Below, one piece after another: positions 22,321 to 34,939 of a DNA stretch of 64,000 nucleotides (its first letter is position 1; every line of letters starts with the position of its first letter). Source of the DNA: Patiria pectinifera. Lineage: Eukaryota > Echinodermata > Asteroidea > Valvatida > Asterinidae. The notes under the pieces are model-generated. The model saw nothing but the letters and a program-made list of their open reading frames with translations, had not been told where the DNA came from and did not search any database. The translations under genes and the position numbers were made by a program. The stretch spans positions 9,232,932 through 9,296,931 of the forward strand of contig CM057138.1 in NCBI GenBank assembly GCA_029964075.1, given 5' to 3'.

Positions 22321-25300
22321 TAACCATTGGTATTACTTTCATCCCATCAAAAGTTGTAAATGAGAATTGAAATTGACCGGTGCATGGCATTTTATATTAC
22401 ATATCGCTTCAAGTTCCTTACGTACATCGGCTCGTAAATGAAACACATTAAGTTTGCAAACTTGAATTAAAGTTAATTAATAACATTAACTATCATAATA
22501 TGTATACAGTGCAAATGGTAATTGTCTTTGAAAACGTGAGATTTGTGAGAGGGATGGATTTTACCATCAGCGGCCAGAGGCCCCTAAAACAGACGTTCTT
22601 ATGGTAAACATTTGGACGCAGTATGTGCCATTGAGTGCAAATTGACAGCTTGGCAACAGGTTCAATCGAGTTCGGCACCCTCGAATTGACAAAGAACAAC
22701 CATGTTCATGTTGCTACCAGAAAGTTTGAATGGACTTTATTTTCTAGTCAAGACTTCTGGCCCAAAGTCTAATCTTCATGTCATTAAAAATAATATCGCG
22801 CTTCACTGATATTTCTTATAAATATACATTAAGTTTACGTTGCACTATAGCAACTGTTCAGCATTAGTGCCGTGCGATAAGAAAAAGCGAAGTAGTAATC
22901 GGCCTTGTCCGAGAAGCCGTGAAATAGCGCCATATTGCTAGTCCAACGATGATAATTGGTATACGCACAATTAAAAGCTATCGAAATTACATTGCCAGCG
23001 CGGGTTTTTTTTACGACCTACACCCAGACTGTTACTTTTTTCCATACTCTTATAAAAAAAAGTCAAACAAATGTAAGTTGAGACGCCTCCTTATCAGTTT
23101 ACACTTGGTTTCGTTCCGTTGTTGACACGGGTAACCCTTTATTTGACCAACGACATGTCACATAATACGCGCCTCTAGCTGCAACGGAGGTTGAATGAAC
23201 GGGCATCATGTGGTCAGATTCCGAGTAGCTTAAGGGGTATTTACCGACATAGCAATGGTTCCGTCGTATAGCAGGAACGTCTATCCCCGGTGTTTTTACA
23301 GGGCTTCCTTCTTGATCCAATTATCAATAAACACAGGGGAAAAGAAAACTATAACATCCGCACTAACTCAAGCGGCCAACGCTTCATAGACACAAAGCCG
23401 TATCCTTTTAACGAGAAGCTGAAACACTGGAGAATCTGTGTTCCTTTCCCCATGGTTAAACCATGGAGCTATGGTTAAACCTTTGACAGGCATCAATCAA
23501 CATCTCTGGCGATGCTGTCCATTTACAGTGTGCAGTGAGTCTGGTGTGTAAATTATTCATCTGAGAAACATGTCCAAGTGTGTTTTCCCATTTCTTAACA
23601 ATACAATTTTATTGAATCTAATAGCTAGTCGCCTACTGCTCATGCTTGCAAGGACAAACTAAAGAATTGAGGGCAAGCAACATCACTACCAGTCAAATAC
23701 TTGCGGATCACCTTTTCCTAAGAGATATTCGGTGTGTAAATATGCCCCAGGCGGTTACTTTAATAAAAACAAGTTTAAAGATCAACCAAATGACATGTAA
23801 TGCAAGTTGAATGGTTAGGAAATAGGGATACGCTTCAAGAATACAGGGAATTTTGGAACCGGTACCTGTTGCCGTTATGGTGTGGTACGTGCAGCCATCA
23901 AACCATGATCAAACATAACAAGACTTAAAGAGGTTGTGGAATGCTGAAAATCGTTTTGTTTTTTATATTTTTATATTGTAGAGTAGACCCATATATATCA
24001 TAATGACAAACTCCCATTCTTTTCTAATGTGCATTTGTATGTTTATAAAACTGATATTCATCGAGTAATGTGTTGGTCGGCGAGCGCATAATTGAAATCA
24101 ACAGTCGTCGGGCTCTTCGTAAAATCAGAAAAAGCGTGACGTAATAAACAGGACTCGTTTATACAACGACTGTTTACTGCTGCCCAACCCGCCCCGTCAG
24201 CACGTGTGACTCGCAGTCAAGCAGTGAAAAATCAACATTTTGTAAAAGACTCGCGGAGGTTGATATTCCTTCCCATTGCTTAATTTTTGGATGAGTATAT
24301 TAAACAAGGACACGGTGACCTCTGAGCTGTTCTTCCGTATAAATTTGAGCCCCAACTGCCCGAAAAAGAGACCAGCGAAAACACAGATACTGCAACTGGC
24401 CAGCTGAAAACGTCAGGCAACGCGGCTCTGATGAGTGGTAGGTCTGCGACGTTTGCGTGAAACAAAACAGCTGTGTTTTATCCAAGGACTCAAAGTATTA
24501 TGTTCATGATAACATTTTAAGATGAGCATCAACAGTCCTACCGCAACTTTCTTCGTGATTTACAGACAATCTCAAACGTTATTCTGGTGAATATTCAGTC
24601 CAAAGAGACGACAAATCCTCAGGTTGTTTTCGAATTATACGCGTACGGCACGCATAACGCATCACGGCAGTGGATGTGGTCGACCGTGTCCAGAACTAAT
24701 GTTGTACGGTTAGCAACGTCACAAAAAATAGTCCTCTTCTCTTTTCTTTCATTGTGCATTTTAACCCTTGTTTTAACATCCTGAAACGATAATTACGAAT
24801 TTACTTGAATTTTGAAATTGTTAACTTTATTGTTTACCAAAAACAGCTGTAAAACAAAACGTGGCTACAAAAAAGGTACAATTCATAAATCATAGTCATG
24901 CTCCGTTCATAAAACAAAAATCTCTGGACTTACGACATGTTCGGGATCCCCGTTGAAAACAAAATTCACTGGTCCCGAAATTTAACGAGCACTATCATTA
25001 TTTTCAGTACCTAATTAATACTTTATTCAAGAAATTCCAGTGGCAGAGAATTTGTCATTCGATCAAAATAAGTTTTTGGGAAAATGGAGGCCCGTCACAA
25101 TCAGCACTAACGTAAGGAAAACTACGCGGTCCTTTTTCTACGCATTTACCTTCAATTTGTGTGTGACAACGCGTGCGCGTATTCTGCGCAGATAATGGAG
25201 GGTCGAGGATACATTTGAACGGCTCTACGGTTCTTCAAGGTTGGCAATCATATGGACAAATGGTCCAAAACAGTCTTCCCTATAAATCATTAACAAATCA

Positions 25301-28300
25301 TATCTCTATTATTTCTTGTCCAATTTCAACAAATCTCTTGAGAAAAGAAGACTCTTGCCGTACAAAATGTACAGTGCATGATCAGCGCTCTATCCGTTAA
25401 TTTGGCTGAAATACGATCTCGTGTTTCGCACGGTACCTTTCGGACAAACTGCATGGCTACGGAGGATTCTTTTTCCTCCATGCTGACTGACACCCGGACG
25501 GGAAAGCTGGAAATGTATTGCAAACAAAATGTGGTGTGATTACAGCCAGCGACTGACACAGTTATAGGCATATAGGTTTGCCTTGGCCTAGTGCGTTCGC
25601 TACCCGTACACGTATCAACAACGAATTATTTTGAAATTCCAATACCGTTTACTGGTGTCAAAATCTACGGTCCCAGCGGCCGGGCCAGCGGCACAAGTAC
25701 ACCCGTGAATTTCCAGCCAGCTTTACATAGCGCGGCGTGTCACGGTGATGCGATGTGCATATCATGTGAACGATCGAACGATGTTGATGTAACGCAGACA
25801 TTTCTTACTATGGTTGGCCGTTAGGGCAAACACAAAAGAATGATCCCCGATCTATAAATAAAATGATGTGTAACTATCAAAACACTGAATAATCAATAGA
25901 AAGTACCGAAAAGTCAATGGAGATATCTTCCTATTAAATTCTGAACTTGCCTATTAGAATTTCGGGGGTAAAAGCTGTTGCCAACTACGGTTGAATTTAT
26001 GGAGCATGTGGCTGCCCATACAAAATGCCGCTCAGTGTAATTGTAATTATAGTCATGTCGTTGCGCGGAGTGATTTGCAAAAAGTTTCGCTGGAACTACG
26101 CTGCATCGGGAGTCCTGTTTATTACGTCACGATTTACTATGTTTTGTTTGCTGCCCCCAACGACGACTTTTACACAAATTGCACGTTCGGGTCGAAACGG
26201 GACCTGAAAAACAGCTCTCAAAAGTACCTTTTGTATTCATTTCATGACACAAACAATAGTCGTTTTTATTTCATCACACTCTAGGCTACATATACCCGAA
26301 AAATGACGGAAATGTCTTCGAGCATTCCACAACCTCTATACTGCCCGTCGTACACACACAACCCTTGACAGCCAAATTAAAACGTACGACCGTTTTGGTC
26401 TCTGTCGTTAATTCAGTCAATTTTTTTTGTACCATAAGCTCTTCCGCTGTTTTCGGCACCTAAACAATGAGAAAGATAATTCTATCTTGAATGAAGGTTG
26501 TAAAGGAGAATTCAGAAAACTGAAAAATAAATGGAACCGGTTACCCGGCATTTTCGGTCGGGTATCAGGTTCCCGGATATCCGTTCAAACCCTATTAAGC
26601 ATTGTTGAGTTAAATTTTGTCCTCAGTACTTGTATAACATTAGTCAGCGGCTGAACAGCAGCCCCCCCCCCCCTCCGCATTTGCTACTGCTAAATTCCAG
26701 GCGTGTGTAACTGTTGATCCGAGAACCTCTAGGCAGACAAGTCATCACTTGCAAATTTGAATTTGACTAGATGTGAAAGCTAATGCTAGGATTACCGGTG
26801 TGAAACGCAGGGCTTTGAATTGTCACTTTACAGTACAGAGGCATGCAGTCGGTGTCGCTGCCCGTCCCCAACTGATGTGCTCTCGGTCCCTTAGGAATGG
26901 GAGAATTGGCACAGGACTAGACTGGGTCGTATTGGTGAAGGCTGTGAATATTTTCAGAAAATCCGGGGGTTTTCTCAAAGCAGTAAAAGGCACCACCTGT
27001 TCTTCATCCCCCGGTAACCCGTGGCACTTGGGATGTTGCACATCAGTTTTTAAATGCGTCGGTTTAGCTCTAATCGATTTCTGTCCACGCACTTGACTTA
27101 AGAAGGATAGTCCGTTCGGTTTTATTTTTGCAACTGTCACCATTCCAGCCCGTGCCCCACGGCATTCCGCGCAACGATCCATTTCGATTGTGTTAGAGTG
27201 CAAAGTATCACCTAACATTTCCTCCTATAGTCAGATGGGAACATTATTTTGCTTAGCGTATTGACCGTACAGGTAGGCTCTTTAAAATCTGCCCGGTTGA
27301 GTCCGTTTGTTGTTTCCTTGAAGTGACATGCAGCTCTGGCTTGCAGAACATGCCGTTACATTTCTCGAGGAGCAGTGACAGCCCCGCTTCAAGCCTTTGT
27401 CACGTTGGTAGTATCTCGGAAAAGGGGGGATATCCTTGACACAGCCCACATTAGTTTCCACCCGCAGCCAAACAATTCGTCAATGTGCTGATGAAGTGCA
27501 AAGATATACCTGAAAACTCGATAACTTGTTGATTTTGGGTTTTACTTGCCGTCTAATTATATTTGTCACAACTTGACAAAGCTTCAAAGCAATTTGTTAA
27601 CTTCCTTAATTATCGCAAATAAACACATAAAAAAAGTCACCACGTTAGCAGGGCCAGTGGGATCATTGTTGACCGATGTGGGATATGACTTTTTTAACAC
27701 CCGAGGGGTGTTATGCGCCCCGATTAAAACGGCAATAACTCAATATAAATGGTTGTAGCTTACTGTGTCAAAAGTTACCAATGTAACCTTTGATAACTGA
27801 AGGTTTTGATGTCCTGCCGGACATAAGACTGTGACATGACTTGTGTGACATGCATTTTTATTGCCCCGACACGTGGCCGTCCTAGGCCAATGAAATGACA
27901 CTATCAAAGCACACGCTATAACAAATTGGTTTACACCATAGAGATATATGAATTTAATATAGCTTCATGGTTTACACGATTTTATGAAGGGTCTGCACAC
28001 GTGCCAGCCATAGATATCAGAGGATAAATAACTAGATCGGAATTGCGCATAAAACACACGCGTTTTGCCTGAGCCCAGCCATTGGTTACTTTAACGGGGT
28101 TAAAAAGTTGAAAGTTCCCATCATCGTGACGATCATTTGAGTGTCTTGTAAAAAAAACCCCCAAAACCCACATTGTTCATTCAGATACATGTCCTTTTTT
28201 TCAAGAGATATTCGGATTTTAAATCTATCGTAAGGTAATCTCCCTTCTAAAAACTGCGTATCATCTCAAGAAATAGAAAATGACTGAAATTCAGTTGATG

Positions 28301-28945
28301 GGTGTCAGTGAAAACGAGCGACAGGCAAAGGCCCTGGTATGACTTCTACGTTACGTTGACGGTAGCCAATCTGTAGGAGAGAGTAACTCGTTGTACAGTT
28401 TGGAGGCAAATTTATACATCATGTGTAAGTAGAAGGCTATTGCAATTAAGTGTATGGGGGATGTTGCTTTTGCGCAAAAGCTTTTCCTGTGAGTGGACTG
28501 TTTCCAGGTTCCTTATACATTATCGATTATTATGTTGGAGCGAAAACATCGAACCAGTCTGCAGTCTGGGAACTGAATTACTGTCGGTCCGCATGTTTTA
28601 AACAGTTCTGAAGTAAGGCCTAATTCCATTATGAAACGTTTGCCATTTCTTTGGTCGATGCCTCACTCAAAGTGAATAACTTTTGGATTGCTTACAATGT
28701 CATGCATTATGTAAGTGTTAAGGTGCTTCCTGCTAGAGGGGAAAACCTAAAAAATAGGCGACTACCTATAAACAGTGACATTTGCTCTGACTTCTGAACT
28801 TTTCGCACGACGCAGGTGCATCGGAATATGAAAGTGAACAGAATCGTAGATAAAAGATTTTGCCAAACTATATGGTTTTTCAAAATAAAGTATACCAATT
28901 TTTAGCTGCGGGTGGCAGCTCAACAAATCATCATGTCTCTCCGTT
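22321..28945. other. Long gene-free spacer
   Basis: No exon, RNA gene or complete element supported over 6.6 kb. Small items: near-palindrome ccatggttaaaccatgg at about 23450-23466; a C run at about 26661-26672; at about 27690-27722 the phrase cacccgaggggtgttatgcg, inverted relative to 15897-15922. The longest open frame (26823-27218, minus) has an overlapping rival on the other strand and no domain. Confidence 0.4.
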
Positions 28946-29555
28946 AGTTCACACGTTATAGTTAGTTACTTCGTTAGTTAGTAACAAACGTTGACATATT
29001 GCTCCTACATATTTTTTGACAGATTTCAACCAAACTTTGTCAAAAAGAATCAGTAGCCAGCCCCAACAAGTCACATAACAAATATGGAGTCAAAGGTCAT
29101 CATGTGGTCAAGGTCAAAATAACGTCAAATTTAAAAGAAGCTCAAATGACAAAAGTATCGCTTTCAACATTTTAGCCTTGGTCAAACATTAAAAAATGTC
29201 ACATGCTGACCTCTTCATCTGACCTACAGCTACGGGGTCAAAGGTCAAAATAAGGTGAACACAAATTCGTTGGTCCGCAGCTTCCAAGAGCTTGTTAAAT
29301 GTAAGGTATCAGAAATGAACCAAAAATTTCCCAAAAAGATGCAACTACAAGGCCAGGTTGTCCTCTATCCTATAGTATTAATTTCATTACGCCATTGCCA
29401 TGAATGACTGAGGAGAAAAGGCCTCTACGAAAGAGGTCAAAATCAACACTGTGACATGTTTTTACTTAGGTGACAAAGGGCAGACAGATGCTTTCTTTTT
29501 GCTGTCACTATTTATACTATTCATAGTATTTATGGTAAGACAGGCCCGCCTTATG
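28946..29555. repeat. Repeat debris with TTAGTTA and AGGTCA words
   Basis: The opening stretch (gttagttcacacgttatagttagttacttcgttagttagtaac) is TTAG-rich, and then ggtcaaaggtca-like words recur (29085-29125, 29235-29260). Direct repeats of AGGTCA resemble nuclear-receptor half-sites, but their setting in low-complexity repeat DNA argues against a designed regulatory element. Confidence 0.45.
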
Positions 29556-29965
29556 TAGACATAATTGAGGATATGATCAATGACTTCATGGTACCACACA
29601 TGAAGCTGATCTTCCCAAGACAGCGACGAAGATGATTTCAGACGTGTGTGGTGGACACGAGCACTGAAACACAGACTTGTTGTTGTGGGGCATCATTTGA
29701 CAGAGCTTTTGGTGACAGGGTGATTGATGCACTCCATCGAGTTAAATGCTCCCAAGATCAACAAATCTCACCCTTTGTGATTTTCATCCTGTGGGGTCAC
29801 TTGTAAGACAATGTTTACACCGCTCCCCCATCTAACGTTTAGGAGACAAGAAACGGAATAATGGATGAGGTGAATTAGCGTCAAGATCGAGGAATGGTAA
29901 GACGTGCTGTCAGAGACATGAGGCAAAGATGTCAATGTGAGCTGTATATTACCAGACGGTCATGA
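29556..29965 (+). pseudogene. Fossil mariner/IS630-superfamily transposase
   Basis: Fragments of a DDE/D transposase can be read across frames: YVDIIEDMINDFMVPHM at about 29555, FGDRVI at about 29710, then PRSTNLTLCDF in one frame running into FILWGHL*DNVYTAPP in the next (29750-29830), and MVRRAVRDMRQRCQ at 29896-29938. The order (second-acid region, FGDRVI, R-S-x-x-L-T-x-x-D-F, LWG-L-K-x-x-VY) is that of mariner/IS630-like transposases (established knowledge). Stops and at least one frameshift cut the C-terminal third, and the N-terminal DNA-binding part was not found. It could not mobilise anything now. Confidence 0.72.
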
Positions 29966-30159
29966 TGAGGCCACAGGACCATGCATTTATCATGTAACCA
30001 CCACAAAAATAAAATAAAAGATTGAGTGATCAGAAATGAAGCAGTCATGACTGTATCTATCACCACTTTTCCATCGTGTACTATTTACTTGTCACAGTGC
30101 TGATTTTGACCTCTTTCCTAGCGTCCATATTTGCCCATTCATCCATGACAATGACGCAA

Positions 30160-30510
30160 TTTTGGGTGGCATGGGTGGCTAGTGCGTAAAGCGCTCGCCT
30201 CTCACCAAGGTGACCACGGTTCGAATCCTGGCCGCGGATCACATGTGAGTAGAGTTGTGCGTTGGTTCTCTCCTGTGCCACGAGGGTTTTTTTCTCCGGG
30301 CCCTCCGGTTTTCCTCCCTCCAGAAAAATCAAACACTTTCGATCCCAGGCTGTGCTCTGTGGTCATATATGGGTCGATGTGGCCGGCAGCCATATGATAG
30401 GCGCCTTTACGAGCCAGCGCCCCGACCACGTTGTAGCCGCGTCCTTCACAATTCAGCATACCAGCTGCGAGTAAGGATGATAAGCCTCCCAAATTATTAT
30501 TATTATAATT
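30160..30510 (+). mobile_element. tRNA-derived SINE, full length or nearly so
   Basis: The head gtggctagtgcgtaaagcgc ... cacggttcgaatcctggccg has A and B boxes at tRNA spacing. The body includes cacgagggtttttttctccg and ccggttttcctccctccag, and the tail ends aaattattattattataat. It is a different family from the SINE at 22 kb. Open frames in it on both strands are incidental. Confidence 0.88.
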
Positions 30511-30944
30511 AAGTTAATATCATTGGATAATGGACACCTTGGCATGTTGCCTCGTAGTTGCTTCTTTCTGAAATATTCAGTACATTTCTTATAATTTACA
30601 TTAAAATGGGTATACACTAATTTGAGACAATCTGTGTAAGCGTGTTTGCACTCAATAAATAAATATTAGTAATCTCTCACTTTCGGCAAGTTGTAGATTG
30701 TGCGACAGACTTTCAGTCAGTTCTTACAGACATTTGCAGATCTTTTGAATTAAACGTACTGTCTCAAACAATTTTAAAGTTGAAAATAATTGTGCGAATA
30801 ATTTCCTCAGATTTACTTTCATGTACTGATACAAAAAAGCCAAACAAAACTAGAGGTCTATGTCTGTTCGATGAACAGAACATAGGGCTTTTCCGCCATA
30901 TGTTGTTTTTTTTATCAGTAACACGTCCCTGGTCATGCATGTAC
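30511..30944. other. AT-rich spacer
   Basis: No feature supported. Confidence 0.35.
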
Positions 30945-31510
30945 AACGTTTCAACCCGATCGGACCTATGGTTCTGTATATAAGTTTTTAAATATGCACT
31001 TTTAAGACTACATCACAAGACCCTTGATCACCTGCCGTAGTGCGCTCGAATAATGCGTGACGTCACTGGTCATACTTTTGAAACGCTCACCCTTGCCGCA
31101 GACTAACATTGTTGAAAGCAAATTCACATCTTTTACCATTGTCAAATTACAAGGCACTTCCTGTTTCAACCGGAAGGAAGGGTCACAAGATTTTGCACGT
31201 AATATGAACATTGAAGATCCTGGATTATTCTATCAATTCCCGCAAAATGCAAGTTCAGGTCTCTCACAGTTGATTTTGTATTGATTTGCAAAGATTAAAT
31301 CTATTAAAATTTAACGTGATGTCACGTTACACGTGATGACGTCATGATGATGTCATCTCAATGTTCACATATAACACGTCCAGGTTTACTTACATATCGA
31401 ACTTCAAACCAATCGGAATTACAGTTCTCTAGATGTAGGACTTTTAAATATGCACATTTAAGGTGACATCACCTGACCCATGGTGATGTCATGATGACGT
31501 CACTCTTCTA
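30945..31510. repeat. Diverged direct repeat, unit about 0.45 kb, with CRE-like palindromes
   Basis: The phrase aacccgatcggacctatggttctgtat...aaatatgcacttttaag.ctacatcac (30952-31015) recurs as aaccaatcggaattacagttctctag...aaatatgcacatttaaggtgacatcac (about 31398-31472). TGACGTCA occurs at 31058-31065, 31337-31344 and 31495-31502, each inside a longer palindrome or gatgacgtcat repeat. These look like repeat-borne motifs, not a promoter. Confidence 0.6.
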
Positions 31511-31954
31511 GATGGGTCTCACCTATAAGATCTTTGCCTATATTAAGTTTCGCTGGGATATGACTTTGTTTTATGTCAAAAGTGGGGGTGAAATAAAACG
31601 TGTAAAAAGTCCACGAATCGGAAAAGCCCATTACCGTTGCAAAAACCGCAATATTCTGCAAACTTTTCATGCTGGAGCAACTGTAACACTGAAGTTTCTG
31701 CCTAGAATGGCATCACCGTTTTGATCAGGAATATGGAAATTGAGAAGCAAAACAAAAGAGGCAATAAAACACCCTTGAAAATGGCATCATGAAAACATGA
31801 AAATACACATAAATTGGACATAATGGTAAAAGGTAAGTGACGCCGGTATACAACAAACGGTAGTTTTACCTTTCTGAAACCAAAGTTTGTTGAGTATGGT
31901 TAGACTAGTGTTTTGCACTTCTAATACAGTCTGAACCATGCGTAGGTTCTCCAT
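31511..31954. other. Spacer
   Basis: No feature supported apart from a short unrecognised open frame at 31512-31724. Confidence 0.35.
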
Positions 31955-32099
31955 CCCAGCAGGCATTTTTGGTCGGTTTAACGTCTATCTGACGTCAGAT
32001 TCCGACCAACTCCGACGTTGTTTTTGGGTTGCCGCCGTGGTTGTAAATGTAAGTTTTTTAGACGTTGAAAACCTGACTAAACTCTAACGTCGGTATGTG

Positions 32100-32470
32100 G
32101 TCAAAATTATGACGTCAGTCTGACCATGATTAACTGCTAATCCGGACCGAAATCTAACGTCCGTATATAGTCAAATTATGACGTCAGTCTGACCATGATT
32201 AACTGGTTACATGGACGTCAACAGGACGTCAGATTGTTGGTTGAATTTATGTCAGAATATGGTTGAAAGTGTAAGTTATTTAGACGTCGAAAACCTGACC
32301 GAAATCTAACGTCCGTTTATAGTCAAATTATGACGTCAGTCTGACCGTGATTTGACTGGTTATATGGACGTCGACAGGACGTCGCGGTTGAAGTTATTTA
32401 GACGTCGAAAAATGACCAAATTATAACGTCTGTGTGAGGTCAAAATTGACGTCTATCTGACCGTCGTAAT
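32100..32470. repeat. Left-arm tandem repeats of the 4.2-kb element
   Basis: The phrase tgacgtcagtctgacc(a/g)tga recurs at about 32110, 32180 and 32331, with accgaaatctaacgtccgt and gttatttagacgtcgaaaa also repeated. Unit lengths vary because of indels. Confidence 0.8.
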
Positions 32471-32550
32471 AACGTCCTTTCAACGTTCGGATTTCATGGT
32501 TGAAGTTAGGTCAGTACATGGTTGCAAATGTAATTTTTGTAGGCGTTGAA

Positions 32551-32719
32551 CACTGTTATTTCGGTTGTGTAAAAATCAAACGGTTGTGTACTATATGAAC
32601 CTAGCAACCTGTTGTGTAAACTGTTGTTTACACAACAGTGTAAAAATATTACACAACGTGTTCATTTTTTTACACAACTGGTTGGCTAGGTTCATATAGT
32701 ACACAACCGAAAAAACAGC
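32551..32719. mobile_element. Nested 169-bp hairpin MITE
   Basis: Ends cactgttatttcggttgtgta and tacacaaccgaaaaaacagcg are inverted matches. Inside, cggttgtgtactatatgaac pairs with gttcatatagtacacaaccg, and the core ctgttgtgtaaactgttgtttacacaacag folds on itself. It interrupts the left arm of the 4.2-kb element and so was inserted later. Confidence 0.82.
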
Positions 32720-33514
32720 GTTAAGTTTTCTAACGTTAGTAAATACAGGCATGCAACTGAATATTTAGAAAAAACGAGGAAATTCCAAACCACACAAGAC
32801 TTTGTACAGTGTTTTTCAATTTGTAATGGCATTCATGAGAAGTAAAAAACGAAGAAATCAGCAGATCCGAGGAAAAGTTGCATGCCTGTAAATAGTCATT
32901 AGTGGCGTCAGTCTGACAGGTTTAAATAATGTCAATTAGAAACTTCAAATGTTCAATGTTGATGGGCCGATCAATTTTGACATCAGATTTCATTACCACA
33001 GTTCAACTTAATTTCGACATGAAATAAAAAAATAAACGTCGGTCTGAGCCTTTGAATCAAACACTGAATCACAACCAACGCAGACATGATCTCTAATCTC
33101 TTTTGTGAATATTTGTGCAGGTATAGAAGACATCAGGCGGTCGATGTTGATCCTGATGGTGCATGGTGCCACGTAAAGTAGGGCTTAGGTAGCGTATTCG
33201 TCTCCCTCAACTGACCAAAGCAGAGAGCTGGAAAAGGGAAAAAATGAACAACATTGTCAATTTTTGAATACCAACACATTTTTTAAATAATGGTGACTCG
33301 TAAATAATTAAAACAAAACAGATTTTTTTGAAGTGCAGCAGCAGTTTAATTTTCAGAAATCCAAAAAAAGTATTAAAAATAATTCTTATGAAGAAGAAAA
33401 GTCGAAGCATAGGCCTATTTTAAGTCTAATGGGCAATTTCATGCGATGCTAAGAAACGAATATTACTGAAATTAATTAATGAAAAATTTGAAATCGCAAG
33501 CACCGTAACTTTCT

Positions 33515-33582
33515 TTATAATTATAAAATATAATTAACATTTATTAAGCGCTTCATACGCCGTGTTTCTAAGCGCTTTGCAA
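33515..33582 (-). mobile_element. SINE tail fragment, minus strand
   Basis: Read on the minus strand: gcaaagcgcttagaaacacg ... gaagcgcttaataaatg followed by AT-rich sequence. This is the same agcgctt...gcgc...taataa layout seen at 4715-4815 and 52181-52258. Confidence 0.5.
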
Positions 33583-34939
33583 AGACTATAACAAACCAAT
33601 TATTATAGTAAATACTGGTATTAACAAAACATGACATAGAGTACACAACAAAAGGAAAGTGGCATAATGTATCGTCATACGTGATTCCCAAACCCTGAAC
33701 ACTTTCAAAACTAGATTGAAAGCGTATAAAAATATCTGTATCAAAATAAAAGAGACGTTCCGATCGTTTGAGTTAGGCCAGATGCGGAATATGTTGCGGT
33801 GCAGTTAAATTCACAATAAATTTAATATTCTAAATCTTCAATCAACACAGTACGTGGGGGAAACTCGTCTCATGTTGAGATATTTTTTAAAATGACCATT
33901 TTTCCTAGGCCTAAATAAAGATTGGACATGATGATGGAAGGCGGGCAGAACATACATGACTGCTAAATAGTTTGGATTTTCTACTTCTTCAATGTTTAAA
34001 TAAAGGGCACCGTTATATAGTGTAACTTTGTTTTTAAAATAAGAAATGATAATAGCATCCAACATGTCTAGTCTTATAACTTTCTACAATGAAGTTGAGG
34101 TACTTTCCATGGAATTTTAATGTTACAACTGACATGACTGATAGGGAACATAATATAGATATAATAAAGATACAATTTCCAAACTATTGACCTTCAAAGA
34201 AATTGCAAATCCCTAACTCGGAAACATTCGCGTTTGAAACTTACCATTTTCAGACATTGCAAAATCAGATCATCTTGCTTGTGGTTCAATCGAAATCTTG
34301 ACTTGTGCTTGTCCTATACATCTTGATGTCGTATCTTGACTTGAAGTTAAGATCAGGGGTGGGAACATCTCCAATGTATACAGTACTCCATCGCAGAACC
34401 AAATCTTGACAATATTGTTGAAAGGTGCACAAAACTTGTTCATTTTGGGCCAATATGTCGCTTCCCAAAGCTGCTTCAGTTATGACTGTTGTTTTAACGG
34501 ATATTCAAACTGGCCAGACTAGTCGTACAGCATAGCAGTCCGGAGTTCGTTGGAATGCAAGAGGTCACACACAGGGCATACATATGCTTACGTGTAATAC
34601 GTTTGGGCTATACGGTTTTCGCGCGCGCGGCACTTGGCTCTGGGCCAAGACAATTATAATTGGCGCGCGCCGCGGCTATTGTGAAAAAGTCGTCAAAACC
34701 GACGATATATTTTGGTTGAAACAATGATGATAACGACCGGACATCAATTTTATAACCATCAGCTGGCTGACCACAATTCAACGACTTTTTTAGTCGTTCA
34801 AATTAATAAGGCGTCTGATAATTTCGTTTGGGAATTACGACGTTGCACATGCATTCTTTAATGACTTTTTAATTTTATTACGTGAAAAACGGACGTTATA
34901 TTTTGGTCGAAACTATGACACACTATCGACGTAATGTAA

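Noticed and set aside
26823..27218. 131-codon minus-strand open frame
   Set aside because: An overlapping 107-codon frame exists on the other strand, no domain is recognisable, and there are no convincing splice or promoter signals.
29085..29260. Nuclear-receptor response elements (AGGTCA repeats)
   Set aside because: They are scattered in degenerate repeat DNA with varying spacing and no promoter nearby.
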